DNA from: Bemisia tabaci
Taxonomy: Eukaryota > Arthropoda > Insecta > Hemiptera > Aleyrodidae
Length of the DNA: 64,000 nucleotides
Reading direction: 5' to 3'
Assembly (NCBI RefSeq): GCF_918797505.1
Contig: NC_092799.1
Span: 28,210,382 to 28,274,381 of the forward strand
Shown: one piece after another, positions 12,229-24,300 of the stretch
Numbering within the stretch: position 1 is the stretch's first letter
How the letters are laid out: each line of letters starts with the position of its first letter
Notes under the pieces: generated by a model
What the model was told of the DNA's origin: nothing
The model's database searches: none
What the model saw: only the letters and a program-made list of their open reading frames with translations
Program-made: the position numbers and the translations under genes

Positions 12229-13993
12229 ATGCAGTCCCTCCTCAAAGTCGCGTTGTGTCTTCTTCTTGCTGTAACTCTGGTTAGTATCACGTCCACCCGT
12301 CGAGTTTTTATCCAGTTTAAATATCTAAAGAACGGCACGAATGGAGATGTTGCATGTGTGAGGGATTTGCGATTTGACCATTGATTCTTATGTAAAAGTT
12401 TGCGAGAAACACGATGGTGCCACTGGTTTTCTCTGAAATCATCTCCCAAGCTCAAAAAAATGCTCTCAAAGTGAGGCCAAAATGAGGGGATATCCCACCC
12501 TACCCTGAGAGTCCACCTCTCAAAACAAACTCTCCATGCAAAGATACGGAGCAAATAGGTACATTAGCAGGGTTACCGTGTTTTCAGTTTTGGAGTCCCC
12601 AAATAAAGTGGCAACCCTGTTAATGTATTTGCTTCCTATCTTTGCATGGAGAGTTTGTTTTGATGTAGAGGTGGACTCTCAGGGTAGGGTGGGATATCCC
12701 CTTCATTTTTGCCTTACTTTGAGAGCTTTTTTTTGAGCTTGGGAGATGATTTCAGAGAAAACCAGTGGCACCATTGTGTTTCTCGCAAACTTTTACATAA
12801 GAATCAACGGTCAAATCCCAAATCCCTCACACATGCAACATCTCCATTGTCCGTGTTCCACTTTACCAAAATTCCAAGTTTTAAGGGTTACTCTTTCAAA
12901 TGCCCGAACCCACGTCGTAAATCTCCTCGAAATCGAAAATCGGGTTAAGGGGAGTTTTACTCTATGAATAGAACTTTTCAGGCTCTAAACTCTGTTAATG
13001 ACGTTATGTTAGGAAAAAAGAAAATGGCATTTCTGACGCAAATTGTAGATTTTTCCGACTTATTTTCGAAAATTCTAGGTCGAAGTTTGAAATGTACCTT
13101 AATTTTGAAATTTGTGGACGCATTCGTAACATTTTAAAAATGTATTAGGATAAGTTTCAAGCAGGCCCGCCACAAGGGGGGGGATACTGGGTCCTCGGTA
13201 CCGGGGCCCGGGCCCTGGAGGGGCCCGTGACGCAGGTGACAATCCCCTACGAATTCATGTGTAATCCTTGTCTCGTAAGGAAAAGTGAAAAAATGGCCCT
13301 AAAAATTCCGCAAAGATGAATGAAGTTTCAAATACACGCTAGGGCAATATAAAATTTGTCTTACTTTTTTAGAGATTCTATCTATTTTCAAGATTTTGAG
13401 TATAAGTAGAATGATATTTTGAGTAACTGCGTTTCATTTTCTTCTGTTGTCGGATGCTAAGAGGCCCCTGTCCGGGCATTCTCGACTTCAATGGCTCAAC
13501 TCCCTTGCCATAGACGTACAAAAGGGGAGTCCAGGGGGCCCGGCTCCCCCTAGAATTGAAAAGTATCATCTGCCCCCCTCAAAAAAATTTTTATAGATGT
13601 TTTGAATGCAACAGTTCGAAAGTATTTGGTGCTGAAAGTAAAAAAAAGCGTAATTATTCTGCAGAAATTGATGGAAAATCTCCATCATAAGAGCTTCAAA
13701 ATGCGTCCAAATATATTTAAAATTTCAAAAATTTCCCGGGGGAGGCCCCCCGGACCCCCCTCTGTGCTAGGGGCCCGGGCCAGAAATCTGGCACCAGGGC
13801 CCGAGATGGGATGTGGCGGGCCTGGTTTCAAGGTAATTTTAGTAGAATAAAGACGAATATATATTTTTTTTTTAGACTTTACCAGTAGTTCGGATTTTTG
13901 GAGTGATGGGAATCAAGTATTGCTGTTTTTTTTTTTTTTTTTTTTTTTTTTAATTCTTAATTGATATCAAGAAGGGTTGAGAGTTTTATATAT

Positions 13994-14032
<39 letters not shown>

Positions 14033-14517
14033 CCCAATTTGACACTCAAAAGAATTAAAAATCGATCACGAAAATTCATTCCCCCGTTCCCTCAAATTTT
14101 TCAATCGAATTTCGAGGCCATGTTGAAGCAATCGATATGCAATCTCACCTGTTTGATGTATCGAATATGATCTATACCCTGTTTATCGATCCTTTTCCAT
14201 GGGTTTAAAATCCGGATCAATCGATAAATCGCAAAGCACGCCACGCTACTCATATGATTATATGACGTCTTAGATGTGATAATTTTACGCCTGTTCTCGT
14301 TCAACATAAGCAACTAATCGATCTAACGTTGCGTTTAATATAGGTCTTTGCCCAAACGGCGCCCGCAGCTCTTGACGGAGGTAATACAGAAGGGATAGAA
14401 AAAGGTGGAGTAAGTATTAAGGTCTGCGCCAAATGTATTGATGAATGTCAGGCCGTCGGTAACCCATTGGAATACTGTGAAATCCAGCGGTGTGCAAGTT
14501 TTTGCCGAGCAACATAA
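12229..14517 (+). CDS. Small secreted six-cysteine peptide, 74 aa, unknown function; 2 exons
   Basis: Exons: 12229-12279 (17 codons, donor GTTAGT) and 14344-14517 (57 codons plus TAA, acceptor AATATAG), joined in phase 0. The first ~20 residues (MQSLLKVALCLLLAVTLVFA) form a textbook signal peptide, with cleavage expected after FA, before Gln21. The mature part has an acidic and glycine-rich lead (residues ~21-43), then six cysteines at about 45, 48, 52, 62, 67 and 71 with spacing C-2-C-3-C-9-C-4-C-3-C. The intron splits the signal peptide from the mature domain, as in many secreted peptide genes. I do not recognise the family. The size, the disulphide-rich core and secretion would fit a salivary or venom-like effector, an antimicrobial peptide or a protease inhibitor. 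The sequence does not decide between them. No near poly(A) signal was found; AATAAA at 15341 is distant. Confidence 0.72.
12330..12860. mobile_element. Large foldback element, arms about 220 bp, in the Cys-rich peptide gene intron
   Basis: The left arm (about 12330-12555) and right arm (about 12595-12860) are inverted copies sharing GATATCCCACCCTACCCTGA, the CTCCATGCAAAGATA block and CATGCAACATCTCCA. The spacer is only about 40 bases. No transposase. Confidence 0.9.
13160..13830. mobile_element. GC-rich-ended inverted-repeat element, about 670 bp
   Basis: The left end (GCAGGCCCGCCACA then GGGGCCCGGGCC) is complementary to the right end (GGGGCCCGGGCC then TGTGGCGGGCCTG). The AT-rich core has no recognisable ORF. 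It lies in the intron of the Cys-rich peptide gene. Confidence 0.75.
13925..14029 (+). repeat. Two poly(T) tracts
   Basis: T runs of about 27 and 35 bases, separated by ordinary sequence. They may be tails of minus-strand retro-insertions, but I see no element attached. Confidence 0.7.
14120..14252. repeat. Diverged relative of the 165-bp hAT-type MITE
   Basis: Shares CTGTTTATCGATCCTTTTCC, the GGTTTAAA block and the GCACGCCACGCTACT end with the element at 4199-4363. The left end is degraded. Confidence 0.6.
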
Positions 14518-16905
14518 AATTATGGTAAGTTAAAATTCGATTCAGTCCTCAAGTAAAATCGTGCATAGTTTTACCACGCAGAAGAAACGGATCTAAAGGA
14601 TTTCCTAATTATTCTCCTATTTAATCCCGCAAGAAACACGATTATCAAAGATGATTTTTATCTAATACTCAATTTTTAAATCAATTTTCAAGCTAAAAAT
14701 ATCTCTTAAAACTTAGATAGTAATAAGGAACATGCAGAGGCTAAGTAATCAGCATACAAATAGCTTTGATATAATAGAAACACTAAAATCATGGAGCATC
14801 AGGAATGATGGGTAGTTCATAAAAAGTAAAGACCCTATAAACCAGTACAAGCAATGTGTGGTGGATGTAACGCTATAACGCTTTTTTTTTATAATATTTC
14901 ACCGGGCTAGAGTCACCGGAGCGCCTTCAATTTTTAGTAAGCAACAAGAATGCCCATAGAGCACGCATTGTTGCATCATGGCGTCATTATATACCGATAT
15001 CATACTTAACTTCCCCTCATCCTGTTTTGCTCATTCGTTAATGGCTCTCGTTATGTTAAAGGTTTCTTATCCGGGCTTATCCTGCAGTGCCTAGTTAATC
15101 AATTAACTACCGTTGATCAATCATCGTCGGTGACCCTCTCGACACTCAAGTGATTAACCAGTCATCACCAACCCCTCTCGATCAAACAAATTGACCATCC
15201 TCGCACCAAGTGATGGTTCTGTAAATTAAGTAATCAGGATCTCGCGACTCTCAAAAAGGCTGGCACCAAACTCCGCTTTGATATTTCGATCTACCACGTC
15301 TACTTCAACAATGCCATGTAAAAACGATCGGAACTCAGATAATAAATAAGTTTGACCCAAATTTAATGTTTTTTAATTATTCCAACCTTCACACAACGTT
15401 GTGCACAGAGACTGTGTCTACAAATGAAAACCTTCGATTCTGATGCAAGACGTTGCGAGAGTCAAACTAAAAATCCAAAATGTTCCAACATTTTTTAGAC
15501 ATACTTTGGAAACTTTTGAAATGTAGTTGACTCTAATCCGCTATGATGTATTCGCGCAATCTGCCAGACTCTTTATCACAAATTCATTTTTTCCACCAGT
15601 TAATTTGCTTGTTAATTTTTTGCTTTGTTAATTGTTAATTTTTTTAAGAGGCTAGACTATGGATTTAAGGGACTTTTTTCCAGTGTGCCATAATGCGCAC
15701 GATCTCTTTTTTAGGTTCCTCATTGAAAATTCGATTTTTTTTACCACTTTATTCGTTACCTATCGTTCTTATTTCATGTATTTATCATTTTTTTCCATTG
15801 ATATATCCCCCAAAATTTCCCATATACTTATGCGTCGTTTATGATAAACATTCAAATTGAACAAAATGACAAAGTCTCGCACATAAGAAATAAGAAAATA
15901 AAATCAAAGCCGAGTAATGTATCTTAAAATAAAAACCGTGTTTGAGAAATAAACATAAAGGTTTCTAATACAGTAACAAAAACAATAACATACTGCTGAA
16001 AAAAGAGAAAGAGAAAAAATTAAAACATAAAATAAGCCTAAAACAAAAAACCAGTCATTTTGAAATTTACGGATTTATTCGGATGACTAATTTTAAGAAA
16101 ATCTGAACGAAAATAGGAGAATCATTTTCTTCATCGCAAAGAATTAAAATTAACAGTTCTTCTTTGTTTTATATTGTAATCACGATGCTTTTGACGATTT
16201 TGTGGGAGATTGATCGTATCTACTTCCTCCTTTGCGTTTCGGGCGTGTATACGTCTTTTCCTGATATTCCTGTGCCCTCGGAGTCACCCAGCCATGGATA
16301 CCGGTTCGGGCATTCTCTGCATGTTGATAGATACCTGAAACCCAAACACGAGAGTATTAAGTGGCATAAAACCTCCAAATTTTGAAAAAAAGTGGCAAAT
16401 GTGTAGGTTGATTTTTTTTTTGCGCTCCTATCCTCTCCTCTTCTCTCTTTTGGCTCATTTTCTTCATTCGCTGTTATTCTCTTTCTTTATCTTCAGAAAC
16501 GCTCAAGTCCAATTCAAATAATTTTACATGTACCGATGACCAAATTAAATGATTTTTCAGTCTCGACAGTGTAAAACTCGGTTTGTCTCCAAAAGAGATG
16601 AACGTGCAAAATCACCACTCCACTCCACTCTTTGCTGTTACTAGTTTGCCTTAATTTCGTGGAGAAAAAAAATCCAAAACATTTTTAACCCCTGCTTTTT
16701 CCCCAAAATCGTTTTAAGCGCAATTTTGTGAGAATTAAATATGTTTTAGGACTTAATCTTCGAGGAAAAAAGAAGTTAAAATTAGCTCTGAATTTAATAT
16801 AGTTTGGAAACATTTTTTTTTTCGGCTACAAAAAAATTTTTTTTATTTAAAAAAAGGAAAAACCGGGAAAAATATATGCCCCAATACTCTCAGCCGTTTT
16901 TCGAC

Positions 16906-16950
<45 letters not shown>

Positions 16951-17456
16951 GGGCTAAATTGTGCACATAACACAATGGAATTATTGTAACAGCACACCAT
17001 CGCACTTCAAATCATTGATACATTAATTAATATTTAAAATTTTCACTGCTGTAATGATTCCATCTCCACGGCCGTGAAATGCACTTTTAAGTAAAATCAC
17101 TTCAAGAAAGAAACGGGGGAAACAAAAAGAAAAAAAAATAATCTAACCTAGTAGTGGAGAAGTTGGCGGAGGGGGGTTTGAATGAAAGAGCACATTTGTT
17201 GGGCAAATTGCATGGCGGCGCTGGAAGAGCGTCTTTTTTATCACACTTCCATGGCTCGTACGTGCTTAGATCTTTGGCTGGTTTTGGATCGGTCATCCAG
17301 GTGAGCGCTTGCGTTATCGTTACGAACCAAACATCAGGCCTACAAAAGAAAGGAAAAAAAAATTATTAATTAAGTATTAATATACCGATGTACCGTTACC
17401 TTCAAACAGTATGGAGAAAAGTCAGGCAAAGTAATAATTTCTCTCAGCACATTTGA

Positions 17457-17701
17457 GGGGCTTGGAGGATAAGGCGCATAAGTGTAGTTTTTGAAAAAAA
17501 ATTGAGATATCAATGGTTTAAAGTAAAATTAGTCTTAATGGATAGGCTGTGAAAAATTCGCTCCCGAATTCAAATTTTAAAGCATCAAAAAGTCAGTTTG
17601 AACCGTCTTTCCGCCAAGGATCCATGTAATTCCAAAACTTCTAACACGTATTTCTGGAAATAGCAAAAACTGCACTTATGCTCCTTGTCCTCCAAGCCCT
17701 T
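17457..17701. mobile_element. MITE with ends GGGCTTGGAGGATAAGGCGC, copy 1
   Basis: The left end GGGCTTGGAGGATAAGGCGCATAA is matched in inverse by the right end TTATGCTCCTTGTCC/TCCAAGCCC. Partial relatives lie at 31253-31300 and 63206-63370. Confidence 0.8.
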
Positions 17702-17973
17702 CATTTGTCATTTTATCTCGCATTAATCTCGTCGTGAAAAAATGTACATTTTTCTTTGTCCTCAGAATATCATACCACAGAGACAAGGTGCTGAAGCATC
17801 ATCTTATCACTGCGATCGACATCCTAGAATGTTACTTTAACACGAGAGTGTTTATGACAACATCCAAGAGTTGTCGCACTTTTTTTGAACATCTTTTCTT
17901 TCGGTGAAAAACATTTTGAACGTGAGAAATTTCTTCAAATTTCGTCATTAACGTTGGGTCTTATGAAGGAATA

Positions 17974-18232
17974 TAACGACGGTGTAAGTCGGGAATCACA
18001 TAACTCGGCTTGCGACGTCGCAGGCTTCCTGTCATACTTTATTTTTTAAACGGGCAACCACTCAAGGCAATTCTTTAAAACTGCCGTGATTTTTCTTCTC
18101 CGTGCGAATAGAATTCTTCATAAACTTCAAGGAATGACATCAATTTGTTCTCTTTTGAAAAAATAACACAGAGGCGGAGATTTTCAGACACCGCAAACGA
18201 GATATGTGATTGCGGACTTACGCCGTCGATAA
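17974..18232. mobile_element. MITE with ends TAACGACGGTGTAAGTC, copy 2 of the 10180 family
   Basis: Same interior as 10180-10442 (GACGTCGCAGGCTTCCTGTC, TTTATTTTTTAAACG, CACCGCAAACGAGATA) with inverted ends. Confidence 0.8.
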
Positions 18233-18325
18233 CTTCAAACCTCTTTTCCCGGCTAGAACTTGAAGCGACTTGAATAAATTCGTCGCATTTATATCATGTT
18301 AAAGGCATGAGCTGAATCGTAAAGC

Positions 18326-21300
18326 TTACTTGGCCTTGGCCCAGTCGATGAACTTGTGGAGACCTCTTTCAAGTTCTTTGATCTGGAACCAGTTCGTATG
18401 GAAAGGCATCATGTACGGCGCTCTGTTCTGCGTGTAGTATCGCTCGAAGTCCTCTTTGAGCCACTCGAATACCTCGTCGGGGTCGTGGTTATGCAACACG
18501 CATTGGTCCAAGTAAGGGCAGTGACCACCCTCGTAAGTCTCGACGTAGTGGGCGTTCAGCGGAACTTCCCAAATACCTGTGAAAATGTGTTCGAAATAAA
18601 AACGGGAAAGATAATAAACGTGTTAAAGTAAGAAGAAGGGACAAACTAAAATTCTTCATCACCTAAACGAGAGAATATAAATACATTTTCAGGTTGCGAA
18701 ATTTCCATCGGCTTACTGTGGATCGAGCCATTAGGTGAGGTCGGACAACATTTGGAAACTTTAAACGCATATAAATCGGTTTCTACGAAACTTTGAGGTT
18801 CTAAAAGAGGTTCTTTTGGTTTTCTCGTGGAATTTTCTTCTAAAGAAACACCCCTTAGAATTTAAAATGTGACAAATTAAACATCATAATTTGCAGTTTT
18901 AGTCAAAAATTTCATGTCCGATCTCTCTAATTGACTTGATACAATGTGCAGCCCCTTGATTTTATTTTTACAAGGAGCCCGTTGGGACTTTCTAACTGAG
19001 AATTTTACTGATTTTTCTTGTAATTTAAGACTGGAAAAAAAGTCTCTTCGATAGTATATAGTCCGAGCTCGTAAAAAAATTGATGAGAAAAAATTCTTTT
19101 GATTCCATTGGATTTTTGCTGGAATCGAAAGACAGGACTCTTACTTTAACTGGACTTCTCTTTGATTCACCCAAAGGCCAATAGAATCAAGAGTATTTTT
19201 CTTTGTCAAATTTTTAAGTGTCTAGACTCTGTATTTAAAAGGTTTTTTTCCAGTAAACGCAAAAATGAGCACAATTTTTGACAGATATTTGCAAACATTC
19301 CAATTTGATTCAAGTTGCCTTTAGTGTTTTGCAAGCGGGAAATTCGAATTTGTCTCAGTCGAGTCAAAATTAAAATGTTCAATGCATGCTCTAACGTGAA
19401 ATTTTCATGATACAATGTTTGTCAAGCAATTTGTAACCTTGAACCATGACTGTGTAGTACCTTGACCAGTTGGCTTACAAGTTAGAATTCTGAATTTCAT
19501 AAATATTTTTTCCATTTTACCTGGGAATGATTTTGTGGGGCAGGTTCCAGACTTGCATTCATGAGGTATTTTGTGGTCTAGAGTGTATGGCCAGATTGGT
19601 ATTTTTAGGGGTGGAATACCGATTGAGCTGTCATAGATGTATCCAAAATCTTCGGCAACCTGAAAAATTGTATAACCCACTTTATTAACGATCAGAATTT
19701 TTAATCACAGAGGAAGATTTTTCTAAGTAAAGTCTACATAGTTATCAAATAAAAAGTCTGTAACAAGTCAAGAAAGACTTTTTTTACCCTTTTTCAAACG
19801 CACAGTGTACATCTGGTACATAATAACTGAATAAAAAATCGGCTTTATCATATTGAAATAATCGCTTTAATTTTATTTGTTCAAGGTAACTTTTGCCTCT
19901 ATCAATTATACAACTCGAATAGTGTGTGCAAGGTATCTAAATTGTATTGTCTCTAAATGGAAAATCTGAATGTGGTACCAGTCAGTTCTGACACAATTCA
20001 TAGCTTCACTTATAGAGCATCATTTCTTCCTCGCAAAATTAGACAGCATTTTAGGTACCATTAGAAACTACTATTTCTGGCTCATTTAAGAAACAACAAA
20101 TGTGCCATTAATTTATACATGCAGTTAGGTACTTCCGGTGTAAAATGGCGTGGACCCAGCATCGTTTTCCCACCTTGTTACATACAGTTCGGACCACGTT
20201 TCCTAGCGTTTTTTTCTCGTTAGGTACTTCTATGGATTCGCCAATAGTTCCCTGTTGCAAATTTCGATGCCATTAACGCATGGATATTTCATTACATAGA
20301 ATTAAGCGGGTGGAAATTATCAATCCAGTTTAAGTTTCGCATTTAAACGAGAAATGCATTTATAATCTTCAAGATTAAAGAAAGAAAAGCAATGACGATC
20401 TTACTTCGTACTGTGCATTTCGTCCTGGCTTGAGGAATGGACCTCTCATTCCAACAATGTCGCTTCTGGAGATGTTTGCGAAATGACGGAGGATTTCTCG
20501 CATGCCAATCATTTCTCCGACCCATTCTTCGTAACCTTTATCTTGAAGCCCTTGTTGAAGTCTGGAAATGTCAAATCGACCGAAATGTCGCATCATGGAA
20601 ATAATTCACCGTTATGTAATGGTAATACTAGTAACAGAGTGCATCACACGATGTGTATGATGATAGGTTACTTAAATAGCTTATTGCCTTTGATTCGTTT
20701 CAATTTTGCTCCGTGGACACGTTAAAGTCATGAACTCACGATGGCTCTTTTCCTCCTTTAAATGCCAAAAAATAAAATCAAGATCCCTGGTTTTGCCAAA
20801 AGTCAACGCAGTCACGCATGTTTTAAAATTTTAACACTACATAATTATCTTTTACAGCGTATTTTTATATGTATACATTTCTCATCTTATGGATAATTTT
20901 TGAGGGAACAGCAAAAGAGGCACAGAAGCTCGTAAGTAATGAAACTGACTTTAGAGGTCAATGATCAATGTTCAAAAAAATATAAGTAATTTCTTTTTTT
21001 CGACTTTCAGCTTTTGGTAGGAGAAAATAAACGACTTGTGGAACTCACAAACATTCTAAACTCAATTATTTCGAGAATGAGGGTTGGTTCCTTTGTGATA
21101 AACTCGGTCCAATTGATCGTTCCACTATGGAATCGTTCTCCAAAGATCCATCTTAATTTAAACCACGGAAAAAACTTATGAATGCAATACCACCTGATCA
21201 ATTGGACGTATTTATGCTAGAAGTAACTATAAGCATAGGATTTGCGTGTAACACATAGTTCCTTTTAGCATAAATACGCCCAATTTCTTATCTTTAATAC

Positions 21301-24300
21301 AACTGTTGTATTTATTTTAAGAATAACTCACGAGATTGTCTCAGTTCCAATTTCATGTCCCTCGTGCGCTAGCTCTTGAACCATGTTGTAATCACAATAT
21401 TCGTGAGAAATGAAGAAGGTTCCTTTGATCGGGCATCCGTTGGGGTTCTTCCGGGTGGACAGCACTTTCTGGTAGTATGGGTAGTTATTCTGATTGACAG
21501 CACCGTCGAAAGTCAATAGAATCATTTGAGGGGTCTGTAAGAAGAAGTTTGCGAGTCAATTTATATATATTCACTCATTCATTTTTTATCCGTAAACGTG
21601 AATTTAAGAATCCATCCCGTGTTAAAGTCATTACTTTTCACATCGAGAAAGCTAGAGCGCCTTGGTTTTTTTCGATATGCAACATGCACACTCCTCAAGG
21701 ACGAATATTTGCATCCAGGCGTTTTTTCCATCAGCTCAGATGTGACATGAGGGACTCGCCTTCTTTGACTTGTTTAACATGGGATATTATCATTTCAACG
21801 GCCTTAACCATAAGTATAGTTTGACTATTCATTCTGCGCTGCTCAATTTTTTACTTGGTTTTATTTGTTTCCCAAAAAAACTAAGTGACATTACATGGCA
21901 TTTTGCGAATTTTCCGTGAATTGTAAGGAATGTATGTTCACATAATTTTAAGACGGAAGTTGCACGAAAGTCTGTTATTACGTTGGGGAATTGGAGGGTA
22001 TCAGGAAACGTTGCGAGTGTAATTGGGTCAATCTTGGTTGAAGTCGTCTTGTTTTGAGGTAAAGGCATACTTTAAAAAGGACTCTGAGTAGTGAATAGCT
22101 TCAATTTTTATGGTAAAAATGCAACTTCTGACGGCAAAAGAGACCTCATGACACGAAAGCTCGACTTATGGTTGATTTTTTATCCTAAAGAATAGAAGAG
22201 TGTGCTGCTATGAATATTTTGATACAAAAAATGCATACAGTGTAAAGTCGAACTGCAGTTGCGACGATTTAAAGTCTGCAGTTAAGACACGACAATTCAA
22301 GAAATAGCTGTTCAAAATTCTAATCTACTATGCTGAAGTCATGGACTTTACAAGCTAATATGGAATGCAACTTTACGACAATTCCTGATATAATTAAGTT
22401 GACCAAACCTCTCACGACTTATTTTTTAGGGCATCTCTTGCAAACTTTCTGGTGCTTTAGAGGGGTTTCCCTCAATATCTTAAAATCTTATTCAACCGAA
22501 CACGAAAAAAATTCCGCCACTGAAAATTTTACTTCTTTTGAACCAAGGTCATTTAGACAGAATTTTGCAAGAAGGAACTACTATTTCTGAGTCATCCGTA
22601 AAAACACTTATGTGCATAGGGAAACTAGAGACAAAAACCTTGTTCCTTGTATAAATGAGTCAGGAATAGTAGCTCCTTACAACAAAATATTATTCATCTC
22701 TCCTGTGCGGCCCCTTATTAATGAAAGAGAAAGTAATAATTGGGACCAAAAATCAGTGTATTCTACTTCAAGATGGTGCTTTTGATAAATTGAGGATTTT
22801 TATATTCAAGCGATAAGCCAATACTTGGAAATTACATACGTGGAGCATACCTCAGATGGATTTAAACCGCCGGGAATTCGAGTTCCATCACTCGAGCAGA
22901 AACAGTATGGCAGTTGGCAGGAACCTGTGTTGCACTTCACTGCGTTGTCTGTCGGTGTTTCCGTTGATGGTGCAGTTGCTGAAACAATTAAAATTTGCTT
23001 CAATAAAAATATCCAAACATCACTCGATTTTAACCGCGCAAAGTGATGGGTGATACGTATGAATGTAGCATTAAAATGTTGGAAAAATCATAAGTTCCTT
23101 CCCTGAGAGGGCGGCACACAGTGGATCGAGTCATCAGGTGAGATTGGACAAAATTTGGAAACTTCAAACGCTTATAATTCCGTTTATACAAAACTTTGAG
23201 GTTCTAAAAGTGCTTCTTTCGGTTTCCTCGCAAAATTTTCTTCTAGAGGCACCCTTTACGATTTAAAATGTGACGAATCAAACATCAAAATTTGCAGTTT
23301 TAGTCGAAAATGTCATGTCCGACCTCTCCGATTGACTAAATCCACTGTGCGGCATGGCGTGCATCAAATGGTTGGCGGCAAGGAGTGGGAAGGAGTCAGA
23401 ACGCTCACCCTGTCGTATGAGTTATCATCCGGTGGATTCTATTTTATTTTTCTGCTCTAAAAGTTATTTATCAATCATGATTAGGCCAATAATAGCGTTG
23501 AATTCCGAATTTAACTTTTACCTCGCCCAATTTCACTGTTACATTGTTAGTGGGAGGTCTTTAAACATCATTGTCTATGGGTCCGTAAAATCCTCATGAA
23601 ATGCCTAAAACTGGTGAAGCGATCAGATAGCATATCGCAGACATATCCTCCATATCGATGGCTAAAGTGCGAAACCATGTATATTTGATTGCAACACTGT
23701 GGCCTTTTCCTCGATTTTTCCTCTCTGCCGGCAGAATATTGTGTGAGAATGTTTAGCTGTAAACTTGCCTAATTTTTTTCGAAAAAATAAAGTAGGAGTG
23801 AAAATTTTGAATCGCCTCAATTAAGATACGTGGTTCCGCACTTTGGCAATTAATATATGTACACTGAAAAAAAAACACATTGGATCTTAAGTCCAGACTC
23901 TTGAAAACATTGACAAGAAAAAATACTCTTGATTCAATCGGATTTTTGCTTGAATCAAAACGAAATCCGCTTAAATTAAAAGACTTGGTTTTTGATTTAA
24001 GCTAGATTCTGATTGAATCAAGAGTATTTTTTCTTGTCAATGTTTTCAAGAGTCCAGACTCTAGATCCAATGTTTTTTTTTCCATTGTAGGTCTGCATTC
24101 TAGGCATACCTTTGTAATCAATATTATGGCAATATTGTAACAAAATCGCCCTAATACCGACTGTCTTTTAACCGCAAATGCAGAAAACGCCACCGAATCA
24201 ACCAAGCTCCAGTGTGCTCCACGAGGCTTGATGATACGGGTGGCATGCCTGAAATTCCGCTGGACGGAGTCCCAAGAAGAAAGAGCGTGGCTCGGAGCTG

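Larger units (their letters stand above)
14518..18325. other. Intergenic region, repeat-rich, no gene seen
   Basis: No frame encodes a recognisable protein. It holds a poly(A) run at about 16911-16948, the 17457-17701 MITE and the 17974-18232 MITE. The 3' UTR of the chitin deacetylase gene should occupy the last few hundred bases on the minus strand; the complement of AATAAA near 18038 lies inside a MITE. Confidence 0.5.

Noticed and set aside
12171..12554. 127-codon minus ORF and a similar plus ORF at 12709-12948
   Set aside because: Both are translations of the two arms of the foldback element at 12330-12860.
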